A stretch of 64,000 nt of DNA from Pacificispira spongiicola (GTDB lineage Bacteria > Pseudomonadota > Alphaproteobacteria > UBA8366 > Aestuariispiraceae): NCBI RefSeq assembly GCF_012926505.1, contig NZ_JABBNT010000003.1, forward strand, positions 248,001-312,000, read 5' to 3'. Below, in pieces: positions 34,424 through 43,606 of this stretch (positions within the stretch are counted from its first letter, which is position 1; each line of letters starts with the position of its first letter). The notes beneath the pieces were generated by a model that did not search any database, was not told where the DNA came from, and saw only the letters and a program-made list of their open reading frames with translations. Both the position numbers and the translations under genes were made by a program.

Positions 34424-35797
34424 ATGACAAATTTTAAATGGTCACGCCGGAAGTTTTTGAAGGCGGCGCTGATGGCGTCGGGCGCCTATGTCGCGACACC
34501 GCTCGGCAGGGCCCGGGCAAGCGCGCTGGAAGGAAAGACGGTCATCGTCGTCGGGGCGGGCGTATCGGGCCTGGGCGCAGCACGGTCTTTGGCCAATCAA
34601 GGCGCGACGGTCATTGTCGTTGAGGGGCGGGACCGGCTCGGCGGACGTCTTTATACCGACTGGTCGCTGGGCGCGCCGTTCGAAGACGGCGCCGGTTGGG
34701 TCCATGGCCCATCCGACGACAATCCGGCGAAAAGACTTACCGACGCCGTCGGTGCCGAATATGTCGTGACCGACAACGACAATCTGGTCGTCTTCGGCCC
34801 AGATGGATACGAATTGGATGAAGACCGTCAGTCCGAGGTCGACGATACGTGGTACGACCTGATCGAGCGCATCGACGAAAATCTGGAACTGAGCGACACC
34901 CGGAGCCTGATCGACGCGATCCGGTATTTCGATTCTTCCGCCGCCGCCGACCCGGGCGTTCTGTGGGCGTTTTCCGCCTATACGGAGTTCTCGAAGGGCG
35001 GCCCGATAGAAAATCTATCCGCGGTTTACTTCAATCGGGACGGTGTCTTCCCCGGCGATGACGTCGTTGTCACGACCGGCTATGACAAGCTGCTTGGCCC
35101 CCTTTCCGAAGGATTGGACATCCGGCTGTCGACAAAGGTAACCGGCATCACCTATGGCGGCGACGGCGTGACCGTAACGACCGACAAGGGGCCGGTCACC
35201 GGCGATTTCGTGATTTGCAGCGTCCCGCTGGGCGTCTTGAAAAAGAACGTTATCGCGTTCGACCCGCCCCTGCCGGCCAGCTATCAGAAAAGTATCGACA
35301 AGGTCGGTTTCGGCAGCGTGACCAAACTGGCGCTGAAATTCGAAGAACCGTTCTGGGATACAGACGTCCAGTATTTCGGCATGATGACCGAACCCAAGGG
35401 GCGGTGGAACTATTGGCTGAACTACCGAACCTTCTGCGACGAAAATATTCTGCTAGGCCTCAGTGTCGGGGCGCATTCGCCCGTCGTCGACCAAATGACC
35501 GACGAAGAGATGAAGGCCGACGGTCTGGCGGTCCTGCGAAACGTGTGGGAAGACGATGTGGGCGAGCCGATCGCCATGCGGGCGACCCATTGGTATGTCG
35601 ATCCGCTTTCCTATGGCGCCTATGCCTTCCCGACGCCGGGCAGCTATCCCAGCGACTATGACGGCCTCGCCCAGCCGGTCGAGAACCGTCTTGTTCTCTG
35701 CGGGGAGCATACGATCTTCGAATATGCCGGGACGATCCACGGCGCCTATCTATCGGGCCTGCGCGCGGCGGAGATGGTGATTGAGGAAGCCGAATGA
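34424..35797 (+). CDS. Tat-exported flavin amine oxidase
   Basis: A 457-residue FAD-dependent oxidase of the monoamine/polyamine oxidase family. A twin-arginine signal (SRRKFLKAALMASG, Arg8-Arg9) means it is folded with FAD and exported by Tat. The dinucleotide motif VVGAGVSGLGAARSL (GAGVSG at 44-49) and GRDRLGGRLYT follow. The C-terminal FAD contact GEHTIFEYAGTIHGAYLSG is intact. Substrate is probably a polyamine or other primary or secondary amine in the periplasm. Its stop overlaps the start of the GNAT gene by 4 nt. Confidence 0.87.
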   Translation: MTNFKWSRRKFLKAALMASGAYVATPLGRARASALEGKTVIVVGAGVSGLGAARSLANQGATVIVVEGRDRLGGRLYTDWSLGAPFEDGAGWVHGPSDDNPAKRLTDAVGAEYVVTDNDNLVVFGPDGYELDEDRQSEVDDTWYDLIERIDENLELSDTRSLIDAIRYFDSSAAADPGVLWAFSAYTEFSKGGPIENLSAVYFNRDGVFPGDDVVVTTGYDKLLGPLSEGLDIRLSTKVTGITYGGDGVTVTTDKGPVTGDFVICSVPLGVLKKNVIAFDPPLPASYQKSIDKVGFGSVTKLALKFEEPFWDTDVQYFGMMTEPKGRWNYWLNYRTFCDENILLGLSVGAHSPVVDQMTDEEMKADGLAVLRNVWEDDVGEPIAMRATHWYVDPLSYGAYAFPTPGSYPSDYDGLAQPVENRLVLCGEHTIFEYAGTIHGAYLSGLRAAEMVIEEAE

Positions 35798-36414
35798 CCC
35801 TCAAGGTCCGACCCGCCGTCGCGGCGGACCTTGAGGGCTATTACGCCGTCTCAGTCGCCACCGGCGACGCGGGCAAGGATGCGGCGGCGCTCTACGGCGA
35901 CCCGCGCATGATGGGGCATGTCTATTCCGCGCCCTATCTGATGTTGAGCCCGGAGACCTGCCTGACGCTTGCCGACGGCGGCAAGGTTCTGGGCTATATT
36001 GCCGGCACCTTGGACACCCGCGCCTTCGAAGCGCGGCTGGAGCGGGAGTGGTGGCCGGCGCTGCGGGAGATCTATGCCGACCCGTCGGACATTCCGGCAA
36101 CGAAACGAAACCCCGACCAGCGCCGTGCGATGATGATCCACCACCCCGGCGCGGTACCGGACGCGGTTGTGAAAGACTATCCCGCCCATCTGCATCTGAA
36201 CTTGCTGCCGGAAGCGCAAGGTAAGGGCTGGGGAGCGCGCCTACTGACCGAATGGCTAACGGGCCTTGGTGCCGATGCGATTCACATCGGCACCAATCCC
36301 GGCAACGTGTCCAGTATCGCATTCTGGCGGAAGCAAGGATTCCGGCAGCTTCCCGCCAGTAATGCCAGAACGGTCTGGATGGGGTGCGGCGTTACCCGAA
36401 GGCCTTCGCCATGA
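35794..36414 (+). CDS. GNAT-family acetyltransferase coupled to the amine oxidase
   Basis: A 206-residue GNAT protein. The acetyl-CoA loop is QGKGWGARLLTEWL (about 146-159) and the family's C-terminal NVSSIAFWRKQGF is present. Similar domains follow some bacterial glycoside hydrolases, but there is no hydrolase here. It overlaps the amine oxidase by ATGA, so the two are made together, and amine acetylation is an obvious guess. Without a signal peptide it stays in the cytoplasm, unlike its partner. Its last 23 nt overlap the end of htpG on the other strand. Confidence 0.8.
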   Translation: MTLKVRPAVAADLEGYYAVSVATGDAGKDAAALYGDPRMMGHVYSAPYLMLSPETCLTLADGGKVLGYIAGTLDTRAFEARLEREWWPALREIYADPSDIPATKRNPDQRRAMMIHHPGAVPDAVVKDYPAHLHLNLLPEAQGKGWGARLLTEWLTGLGADAIHIGTNPGNVSSIAFWRKQGFRQLPASNARTVWMGCGVTRRPSP

Positions 36415-38305
36415 CGTCAGCCAGTTTCTTTGCGAAATCGGCCGGGTCGGGCAGGGTTTCGCCTTCCAGGATGCGGGCCTGATCCAGCAACAGGGCCGGG
36501 GCCGCGCCCAGATCGCCCTTGCCGTCCGGCCCGGCCTTGGCGTTCAATGCCACGATCAGCGGATGGGTCGGGTTCAGTTCCAGGATGCGCGGATTGCTCT
36601 GTTCCAGGCGGTTATGCTGTTTCAACAGCCGTTCCAGATGCATGTCCATGCCGTTTTCGTCGGCGACGAGGCAGACCGCGCTGCTGGTCAGACGGTCGGT
36701 GGCGCGGATGTCCTTCACCGCGTCGCCCAGCGCCAGTTTCAGCGCGATGACCAGACCGTCGACGACGCTTTCCGCCTCGTCCGATTCATCCTCGTCGCTG
36801 TCGGCATCGGCTTTCTTGATCTTCGACAGATCGGCCCCGGCGCGGGTCACGGATTTGAACGCCTTGCCGTCGAATTCGCCGATCATCGGCAGCCAGAATT
36901 CGTCTACCGGATCGGTCATCAGCAGGACCTCGACGCCCTTCGCGGCGAAGCCTTCCAGTTGCGGGCTTTTGCGCAGGGCGGCGGCGTCTTCTCCCGCGAT
37001 GTAATAAATCGCGTCCTGACCGTCCTTCATGCCGGCGACATAATCTTCCAAGGAAATCAGGCCGTCGCGCGTGGTCGACCGGAAGCGACAGAGCTTGAGC
37101 AATGCCTCCTTGTCCGCCGTGCCTTCATACAGGCCTTCCTTCATCACCAGACCGAACTTGTCCCAGAAGGACGCGTAACCGTCGGCGTCGTTTTCCGCCT
37201 TTTTCGACAGCTCGCCCAGCACGCGCTTCGCCAGACCGGCGCGGATCTTGGACACGACCGGATTGTTCTGCAGCATTTCGCGCGAGACGTTCAGCGGCAG
37301 ATCCTCGCTGTCCACCACGCCGCGCAGGAAACGCAGCCAGGACGGCAGCAGGTCTTCGCATTCTTCCGTGATGAAGACACGCTTCACATAGAGTTTCAGC
37401 TTGGTCATCCGGTCCGGATGGAACAGGTCGAAGGGCCGTTCGGTCGGAATGAAGACCAGACCGGCATATTCGATCATGCCTTCCGCCTTGAAATGCAGCG
37501 TCATCCACGGATCGTCGAAGCCGTGGGACACATGGCGGTAGAATTCGGCATATTGCTGGTCGTCGATTTCCGATTTCGGGCGGGTCCACAGGGCCGACGC
37601 CTCGTTCAGGCGGTTCGCCTCGCCGTCCGCCTTCACGAATTCGATCGGGAAGGGGATGTGATCGGAATAGGTCTTCACGACGCGGCGCAGTTCGGCCTCG
37701 TCCAGATATTCCTCGGCGTCGTCCTTCAGATGCAGGGTGATCGCGGTGCCGCGTCCGTCCTTTTCCGCAGGCTCAATGGTGAAGCCGGTGCGCCCGTCGG
37801 AGGTCCAGCGCCAGGCCTCTTCCTCTCCCGCGCGGCGGGAGGTGACGGAAATCCGGTCGGCGACCATGTATCCGGAATAGAAGCCGACGCCGAACTGACC
37901 GATCAGAGAGACGTCTTTTTTCTTATCGCCGGTCAGATTGTCGACGAAGGCCGCCGTGCCGGATCGCGCGATCGTGCCCAGATGGTCGATCAGGTCCTGA
38001 CGGTTCATGCCGATGCCGTTATCGGCGAGGGTCAGCGTCTTCGCGTCCTTATCCACCGTCAGGGTGACCCGGAATTCTGGATCGCCGTCGGTCAGGGCCG
38101 GGGCCTCGATGGCCAGATAGCGCAGCTTGTCGCAGGCGTCGGCCGCGTTCGAAATCAGCTCCCGCAGGAAAATTTCGCGTTCGGAATACAGCGCGTTGGC
38201 GACGATATCGAGCAGCCGCCCGACCTCCGCCTGGAAGCCCATCGTTTCCGCGCCCGTCTCCGTCCCGCTTGCCTTGGTCGTCTTTTTTTCCGCCTTGGTT
38301 GCCAT
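36392..38305 (-). CDS. htpG: HtpG, Hsp90 chaperone
   Basis: Bacterial Hsp90 chaperone, 637 residues, the normal length. The GHKL ATP-binding domain has ELISNAADACDKLRY (Bergerat N-box), LADNGIGM and GQFGVGFYSGYMV; the middle domain has the catalytic-loop LPLNVSREMLQ. A short Lys/Thr-rich head (about 22 residues) precedes the conserved start. It converges on the GNAT gene with a 23-nt tail overlap. Confidence 0.97.
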   Translation of the reverse strand: MATKAEKKTTKASGTETGAETMGFQAEVGRLLDIVANALYSEREIFLRELISNAADACDKLRYLAIEAPALTDGDPEFRVTLTVDKDAKTLTLADNGIGMNRQDLIDHLGTIARSGTAAFVDNLTGDKKKDVSLIGQFGVGFYSGYMVADRISVTSRRAGEEEAWRWTSDGRTGFTIEPAEKDGRGTAITLHLKDDAEEYLDEAELRRVVKTYSDHIPFPIEFVKADGEANRLNEASALWTRPKSEIDDQQYAEFYRHVSHGFDDPWMTLHFKAEGMIEYAGLVFIPTERPFDLFHPDRMTKLKLYVKRVFITEECEDLLPSWLRFLRGVVDSEDLPLNVSREMLQNNPVVSKIRAGLAKRVLGELSKKAENDADGYASFWDKFGLVMKEGLYEGTADKEALLKLCRFRSTTRDGLISLEDYVAGMKDGQDAIYYIAGEDAAALRKSPQLEGFAAKGVEVLLMTDPVDEFWLPMIGEFDGKAFKSVTRAGADLSKIKKADADSDEDESDEAESVVDGLVIALKLALGDAVKDIRATDRLTSSAVCLVADENGMDMHLERLLKQHNRLEQSNPRILELNPTHPLIVALNAKAGPDGKGDLGAAPALLLDQARILEGETLPDPADFAKKLADVMAKAFG

Positions 38306-38350
38306 GGCTTAGGTCCTTTTCCGCTGGTAAGAATTGGAAAATCCAGATCG

Positions 38351-38379
38351 GATATAGTTTCCTGCCTCTGACGACACAA
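38351..38379 (-). promoter_or_regulatory. candidate promoter of htpG
   Basis: On the minus strand TTGTGT (38379-38374), a 17-nt spacer, and TATATC (38356-38351) resemble a sigma-70 promoter, the -10 matching at four positions. I saw no clear sigma-32 CCCCAT-like element, so heat-shock control is unproven. Confidence 0.3.
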
Positions 38380-38405
38380 GACCGCCTTAAGGACAAGGAC
38401 TGCTG

Positions 38406-39317
38406 ATGACCGCCCCCGTCTTCGACCGCGCCTTCGAACCGCATTACGGCACGTCGATCCGGCTCTCCCCCGGCATTCGGCGCGTCGTGGCCCGGAATCC
38501 CAGCGCGTTTACCTTTCACGGCACGGGCACCTATATCGTCGGCGAGGGCACCGTCGCGGTGATCGATCCGGGGCCGGACGATCCGGCGCATCTGAAATCG
38601 CTGATGGCGGCGCTGGATGGGGAGACCGTGTCCGCGATCCTGATCACGCATACGCATCGGGACCATTCCCCTTTGGCGGGACCGCTGAAGGACTTGACCG
38701 ACGCGCCGACCTACGGCTTCGGCCCCCATGCGGCGGGCGAGGATGTGGAGGAAGGCGGCGACCGCGATTTCGTACCCGATCAAGTCCTGACCGACGGCGA
38801 CCGCGTTTCCGGCCCGGATTGGACGCTGGAGGCCGTGCATACGCCGGGTCATACCTCCAACCACCTGTGTTTCGCTTTCGCTGAAGAAGACGCCCTGTTC
38901 AGCGGCGATCATGTCATGGGTTGGTCGACCAGCATCGTGTCGCCGCCGGACGGCGATATGGCGGCCTATATCGCCTCCCTTCGCAAGCTGCTGACCCGGT
39001 CGGAAGACCTGTATTACCCGACGCACGGCAATCCCATTTCGGATGCGAAACGACATGTTGAAAGCTTTATCGCCCACCGACGGGATCGGGAAATACAAAT
39101 CCTGACCTGTATCGCCCGACGGATCGATCGCGTCGCCGACATGGTGCCCGCCATGTATCGCGATGTGCCCGAACATCTGCATCCGGCCGCCGCCCGATCG
39201 GTGCTCGCCCATCTGATTCATATGACGTCGGAAGGTCGTATCCTGTGCGATACGCCGGAACCGACGCTTCGGTCGCGCTACTCCCTGCGGCCGGAACGTA
39301 CTGGCCTGCAAATTTAG
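38406..39317 (+). CDS. metallo-beta-lactamase-fold hydrolase (LACTB2-like)
   Basis: A 303-residue MBL-fold protein. The metal motif THTHRDHS supplies His82, His84, Asp86 and His87; further ligands are in TPGHTSNH and SGDHVMGW. The C-terminal 80 residues form the winged-helix domain (BLACT_WH) found in LACTB2-type proteins, some of which are endoribonucleases. Biological substrate is unknown. The next gene, an isochorismatase-fold hydrolase, begins 17 nt downstream on the same strand. Confidence 0.85.
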   Translation: MTAPVFDRAFEPHYGTSIRLSPGIRRVVARNPSAFTFHGTGTYIVGEGTVAVIDPGPDDPAHLKSLMAALDGETVSAILITHTHRDHSPLAGPLKDLTDAPTYGFGPHAAGEDVEEGGDRDFVPDQVLTDGDRVSGPDWTLEAVHTPGHTSNHLCFAFAEEDALFSGDHVMGWSTSIVSPPDGDMAAYIASLRKLLTRSEDLYYPTHGNPISDAKRHVESFIAHRRDREIQILTCIARRIDRVADMVPAMYRDVPEHLHPAAARSVLAHLIHMTSEGRILCDTPEPTLRSRYSLRPERTGLQI

Positions 39318-39334
39318 TGAGAGGAAACAAAGGA

Positions 39335-39937
39335 ATGTCTGCGCCTAAAACCCTACTGGAAATGGCCGGGGCCGACACCAGCCCCGCGAAACTGTCCGAT
39401 TCCGCGCTTGTCCTGATCGATTGTCAGGAGGAATACCGATCCGGCTTCCTGCCGCTGACCGGCGTCGATGCCGCGGTCGGGCAGGCGAAATCCCTGCTGG
39501 ACCGCGCCCGCACGGGCGGCGTTCCGGTCATCCATGTCCGGCATATCGGACGCGCGGGCGGCGCCTTCGACCCGGACGGGCCGGGCGGCGCGATCATGGC
39601 GGAACTGGCCCCGCAGGATGGGGAAGCCGTGGTCGGCAAGGGCCTGCCGAACAGTTTCGCGGCAACGGTCTTGCAGGAAGAACTTGAAAAGACGGGCCGC
39701 AAATCGCTGATCCTCGTCGGCTTCATGACGCATATGTGCGTCAGTTCGACGGCGCGGGCGGCGCTGGACCTTGGGTACCGCACGACGGTGGTGGACGGCG
39801 CCTGTGCGACGCGGGATCTGCCGCGCCCGAACGGGACCGGCGTGGTTGCCGCCCCCGACCTGCATATCGCGGCGCTGACGGAATTGTCGGACCGGTTTTC
39901 ATCGATCGCCGGATCGGCGGCGGACGTCCCGGATTAA
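39335..39937 (+). CDS. isochorismatase-family cysteine hydrolase
   Basis: A 200-residue hydrolase of the isochorismatase/nicotinamidase fold. The catalytic triad is Asp29 (LIDCQEEY), Lys102 (VGKGLPNSF) and Cys135 (MTHMCVSST), so the enzyme should be an amidase-like hydrolase of small metabolites. The start at 39335 has GAGGAAACAAAGGA before it; the frame is open 90 nt upstream into the MBL gene. Substrate is not identifiable. Confidence 0.87.
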   Translation: MSAPKTLLEMAGADTSPAKLSDSALVLIDCQEEYRSGFLPLTGVDAAVGQAKSLLDRARTGGVPVIHVRHIGRAGGAFDPDGPGGAIMAELAPQDGEAVVGKGLPNSFAATVLQEELEKTGRKSLILVGFMTHMCVSSTARAALDLGYRTTVVDGACATRDLPRPNGTGVVAAPDLHIAALTELSDRFSSIAGSAADVPD

Positions 39938-39953
39938 GACCAAGGGAACGGCG

Positions 39954-41099
39954 TCAATCGGTTTTAGACGCCCGATGCGGGCTGTCCCGGTATTCGGTGG
40001 ATTGCATTTCCATCAGCCGGGACACCGCGCGTTCGAATTCGAAGGCATGGGTGCCTTCGCGATACAGGTCATTCGGCGCGCTTTCCGCCGCCAGGATCAG
40101 ATTGACGCTGTGTTCGTATAGCTCATCGATCAGCGTCATGAAGCGTTTCGCTTCGTTCCGGCGGTTTTCCGACAGGCGCGGCACGCCGTCCAGGATCAAC
40201 GTGTGATACCGGCCCGCGAGCGTCAGATAATCTTCCGCCCCCAGCGGACGGGCACACAGGCTGTCGAAATCACTCATCGCGACGCCGCGCGCGGCCTTGG
40301 CGATCGGGACCTTGCGTCCCTTCACCGTGAATGTATCCGGGGCGGCCTGCGCGCCCTCCGTCAGCTCGTCGAACGCCTTGTTCAAGGCCTTTGTCGCCGC
40401 CGGACCCAGCGGCGCGTGATAGGTCTTCAACGTCTTCATCCGGATCAACCGATAATCGGTCGGCGAGGCCAGATGCAGGACATCCAGCTTCTGCTTCAGG
40501 AGCGCGATGAAGGGCAGGAACTGGTCCCGTTGCAAACCGTCCTTGTACAGGTCTTCCGGCGGCCAGTTGGAGGTCGCGACGACCACGACGCCCCGCTCGA
40601 ACAGGGCGGAAAACAGGCGGGCGAGGATCATTGCATCGGCGATGTCGGTGACATGAAACTCGTCGAAGCATAACAGCCACGCCCCGTCCGCGATCTTTTC
40701 CGCAATTTTCGGAAGCGGATCGGTTTCCTTGGTCTTCCGATCCTTCTGCGCCTGTCGCCAGGCGTGGATTTCGCCATGCACCTCGATCATGAATTCATGA
40801 AAATGCACGCGGCGTTTGCGTTCGACCGGCGCATTGCCGAAGAACAGGTCCATCAACATGGACTTACCGCGCCCAACCCCACCGAAAAGATAGAGGCCCT
40901 GCGGCGGGTCTTCGCGACGGCGCGCCAGACCCAGACGCGCCTTCCATCCGCCCGCCTCGTCGGCGGGGCGATAGTTGTTCAGGGCTTTGTAGAGGCTTTG
41001 CAGTTTTTCGGCGGCGAGTTCCTGCATCGGGTCCGGGCGCAGACGATCCTCCCGAACCATCGCGCGGTATTCGAACAGGGGACCCGTATCACTACTCAT
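39954..41099 (-). CDS. zapE: ZapE/AFG1-family ATPase
   Basis: A 381-residue AFG1-type P-loop ATPase. ZapE is linked to Z-ring constriction and, in mitochondria, to protein quality control. Walker A LFGGVGRGKS is at 71-80 (Lys79), Walker B is LLCFDEFHVTDIADAM, and the FFGNAPVERKRRVHFHEFM region is typical. The length is normal. It is convergent with the isochorismatase gene and is followed upstream by the outer-membrane barrel gene on the same strand. Confidence 0.93.
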   Translation of the reverse strand: MSSDTGPLFEYRAMVREDRLRPDPMQELAAEKLQSLYKALNNYRPADEAGGWKARLGLARRREDPPQGLYLFGGVGRGKSMLMDLFFGNAPVERKRRVHFHEFMIEVHGEIHAWRQAQKDRKTKETDPLPKIAEKIADGAWLLCFDEFHVTDIADAMILARLFSALFERGVVVVATSNWPPEDLYKDGLQRDQFLPFIALLKQKLDVLHLASPTDYRLIRMKTLKTYHAPLGPAATKALNKAFDELTEGAQAAPDTFTVKGRKVPIAKAARGVAMSDFDSLCARPLGAEDYLTLAGRYHTLILDGVPRLSENRRNEAKRFMTLIDELYEHSVNLILAAESAPNDLYREGTHAFEFERAVSRLMEMQSTEYRDSPHRASKTD

Positions 41100-41134
41100 C
41101 GCAAGAAATGGACTCGCCCGGGATTTTCGCCGGA

Positions 41135-41836
41135 TCAGAAGTTGAACTGCACCGACAGCATCAAATCATGGGCTAGGAAGGGGCTGCCTTCAATCGATTC
41201 ACCGTTGGCAAGCCTGCCGGTGTCGAACTCACCCAGATAAGAGAACCGATAGCCGACGCCCAGGTCGATCACTTCCGTGAGGGCATAGTCGACACCGATA
41301 TCCGCCGCCACGGCAAGATTGTCCGTGCTTTCTTCCGTCGTCGTCAGGGCACCGGTCGCCACGACCGTCCGATCGACGGACGAGGTGTTGCGCGCCCAAC
41401 CGGCATGGCCGCCGACAAAGGGGGTCCAGGCGGACTCGTTGCGGAATTCATAGGCCATACCCAGCATGGCCGTGGTCGAGCTGAGATTGTTTTCGTAGCC
41501 CACGCCATTCGTCGTATCGCGCAGGTCGACGTCGACGCGCACACGGTGCAGGATCTCGGCTTCCACCCGGATCGGCATCTCGTCGCCGAATTTCCAGCCG
41601 ATCGCCGCGCCACCCCCAGCGGCCGGATCGGCCGTGTTGCGTTCGCTGATCGTGCCGGTACCGGTGCTGGAAATATCGCCCGGATCCGACCAGCCGCCAA
41701 AACCGCGTAAAGCGAAATAGAGGTTATCTTCCGCGGCGACGTCGCCAATGGAAAGACCACCAGCCGCGGATATCGCCAATACAGCGGATACGGTTGCCGA
41801 TTTTGCCGCAGATGCGAGTTTCACCAACCGCGTCAT
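41135..41836 (-). CDS. small outer-membrane beta-barrel protein
   Basis: A 233-residue protein with a signal peptide (about 1-33, Ala-rich, ending near VAA) and an alternating beta-strand pattern with Gly/Ser/Thr-rich loops. It ends in LSVQFNF, the terminal aromatic expected of a Bam substrate. It resembles the OmpW/Omp-b.brl family. Start 41836 is chosen at the signal peptide; the frame is open further upstream. Function unknown. Confidence 0.78.
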   Translation of the reverse strand: MTRLVKLASAAKSATVSAVLAISAAGGLSIGDVAAEDNLYFALRGFGGWSDPGDISSTGTGTISERNTADPAAGGGAAIGWKFGDEMPIRVEAEILHRVRVDVDLRDTTNGVGYENNLSSTTAMLGMAYEFRNESAWTPFVGGHAGWARNTSSVDRTVVATGALTTTEESTDNLAVAADIGVDYALTEVIDLGVGYRFSYLGEFDTGRLANGESIEGSPFLAHDLMLSVQFNF

Positions 41837-41954
41837 GGATCCCCCAAAATTTCTCTGGCCCCGTTCCGGGCCACCGTTCCGTATCCGCCCCTGGATACGG
41901 TTTCTTATTACCGGAAACGAAGAAGAAGGCAAAGAAAAACAAGGTTTAGTCCGA

Positions 41955-42704
41955 TCAACGACCACCGCTTATCGGTAATATCGAGCCTGTTACATAAGAC
42001 GCTTGATCCGACAATAGCCACAGGATGCCTTCGGCGACTTCTTCAGCCGATCCGCCGCGCCCCATCGGAACAATATCCTGAAGCCGCGCGATGCGGTCCG
42101 GCGCGCCGGCTGTGGCATGAATATCGGTATCGATCAGCCCCGGCGCGACCGCGTTCACGCGGATACCCTGGCGGGCCACCTCCTTCGCAAGGCCGATGGT
42201 CAGGCTGTTCACCGCACCCTTGCTGGCCGCATAGTGAACGAATTCGTTGGGGGAGCCGATCCACGCCGCCGCCGAGGATAGAAATACGATCGACCCGCCC
42301 AGACCGTTGCGGTCCGTCGACATCCGCCTTACCCCTTCGCGGGCGGCCAGAATGGCGCCGGTGACGTTCAGGCCAATCACCGCCTCGATTTCCTCCGCGC
42401 TCATCTCCGCCACCGGCTGAATCTTGCCCGTGATCCCGGCATTCACGACCAGCCGCGACACAAGGCCGAGCTCCCGATCCACCGTTTCGAACAGGGTGGT
42501 GATGCCGATTTCCCGCGCCATATTCGCCTGCACGGCAAGCGCGCGCGCGCCGGCCCCTTGCAGCTCCGCGACCAACCCGGCCGCGGCGTCGGTATCGCTT
42601 TGATAGGAAAAGGCTACATCGTAACCCCGGCGGGCCAATAGACGACAGCAGGCCGCGCCGATTCCACGCGATCCTCCGGTAACGACGGCAACGGGGCGGG
42701 TCAT
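41955..42704 (-). CDS. short-chain dehydrogenase/reductase
   Basis: A 249-residue classical SDR. The cofactor motif TGGSRGIG is at 9-16, the NAG motif near 88-90, and the catalytic Ser143 (or 144), Tyr158 and Lys162 are in place (SSAAAW, YAASK). It looks like a FabG/glucose-dehydrogenase-type oxidoreductase, but substrate is open. Start 42704 is chosen because the conserved fold begins there. It is 118 nt upstream of the outer-membrane barrel gene. Confidence 0.9.
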   Translation of the reverse strand: MTRPVAVVTGGSRGIGAACCRLLARRGYDVAFSYQSDTDAAAGLVAELQGAGARALAVQANMAREIGITTLFETVDRELGLVSRLVVNAGITGKIQPVAEMSAEEIEAVIGLNVTGAILAAREGVRRMSTDRNGLGGSIVFLSSAAAWIGSPNEFVHYAASKGAVNSLTIGLAKEVARQGIRVNAVAPGLIDTDIHATAGAPDRIARLQDIVPMGRGGSAEEVAEGILWLLSDQASYVTGSILPISGGR

Positions 42705-42867
42705 GAAGCTTCCTTTCCGGTTCGACATTGACGGGCGCATTCTGTCGCCTGATGCGCGGCGGGTCCAGTCGTTCGCTTGTAATTGTCGCCGCCGCTCGCT
42801 AGATACCGGCAGTATTCCTTGACGGGAACCGCCCGTCACCTAAGCGACATTCCGACGGAGATCACTC

Positions 42868-43596
42868 ATGTTCGGCGCCTTCGGCAAAGCCTTGGAACAA
42901 CTTCCCGACCCCCGCTTTATGAAAGTGGTGATCCTGGGTATCGCCGGGGCGATCCTGACCCTGGCCGCCCTGTGGACCGCGTCGGGATGGGCGCTGCAGC
43001 AGGTGAAATGGACCCAGCTATGGCTGATCGGTGACGCCATCGCCTGGCTCGGCGACTATGCCGACGATATCGGCTGGGTCTCCTTCGCATTGGGTGCGGG
43101 CGGTTTGACATGGCTGCTGTTCCCCGTCGCCGCCGTCGCGGTGATCGGCCTGTTCCTGGATTCCGTCTGCGAAGCGGTGGAGGCGAAACACTATCCCACC
43201 TTGGGCACGCCGCGCCCGCAACCGGTCCTGGAGGCCGTGTTCGGTGCGATCCGCTTCCTGGGCGTAACGATTGCGGTCAACCTGATCGCCCTGCCGTTCT
43301 ACCTGCTGCTGCTGGTCCTGTTCGGCACGGGCGCGTTTCTGTTTCTGATCGTCAACGGCTATCTGGTCGGGCGCGAATTTTTCGAACTGGTCGCGGCGCG
43401 GCGCCTGCCGCCGGGACCGGCACGCCGTCTGCGCAAGGCGCACGGCACCCGCATTCTGATTTTCGGCACCCTTGCCGTGTTCCTGATGTCCATTCCCGTC
43501 GTCAATCTGGTCGCGCCGGTGATCGCGGCGGCGGCCATGGTGCATCTGTATCAATCCCTGCCTCGGCGCGCGGAATTCGAATCCGCCCCGCACTAA
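42868..43596 (+). CDS. EI24/CysZ-like membrane protein
   Basis: A 242-residue inner-membrane protein with about five hydrophobic segments and the EI24-domain stretch FLDSVCEAVEAKHYP. EI24 proteins include the sulfate permease CysZ, but this general family is not always a transporter. It lies 10 nt before a lipoprotein gene on the same strand. Substrate uncertain. Confidence 0.78.
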   Translation: MFGAFGKALEQLPDPRFMKVVILGIAGAILTLAALWTASGWALQQVKWTQLWLIGDAIAWLGDYADDIGWVSFALGAGGLTWLLFPVAAVAVIGLFLDSVCEAVEAKHYPTLGTPRPQPVLEAVFGAIRFLGVTIAVNLIALPFYLLLLVLFGTGAFLFLIVNGYLVGREFFELVAARRLPPGPARRLRKAHGTRILIFGTLAVFLMSIPVVNLVAPVIAAAAMVHLYQSLPRRAEFESAPH

Positions 43597-43606
43597 CCGG
43601 ACAATC

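Noticed and set aside
36266-38371. Long open frame (701 codons) on the plus strand over htpG
   Set aside because: Same effect; htpG is unambiguous in the other direction.
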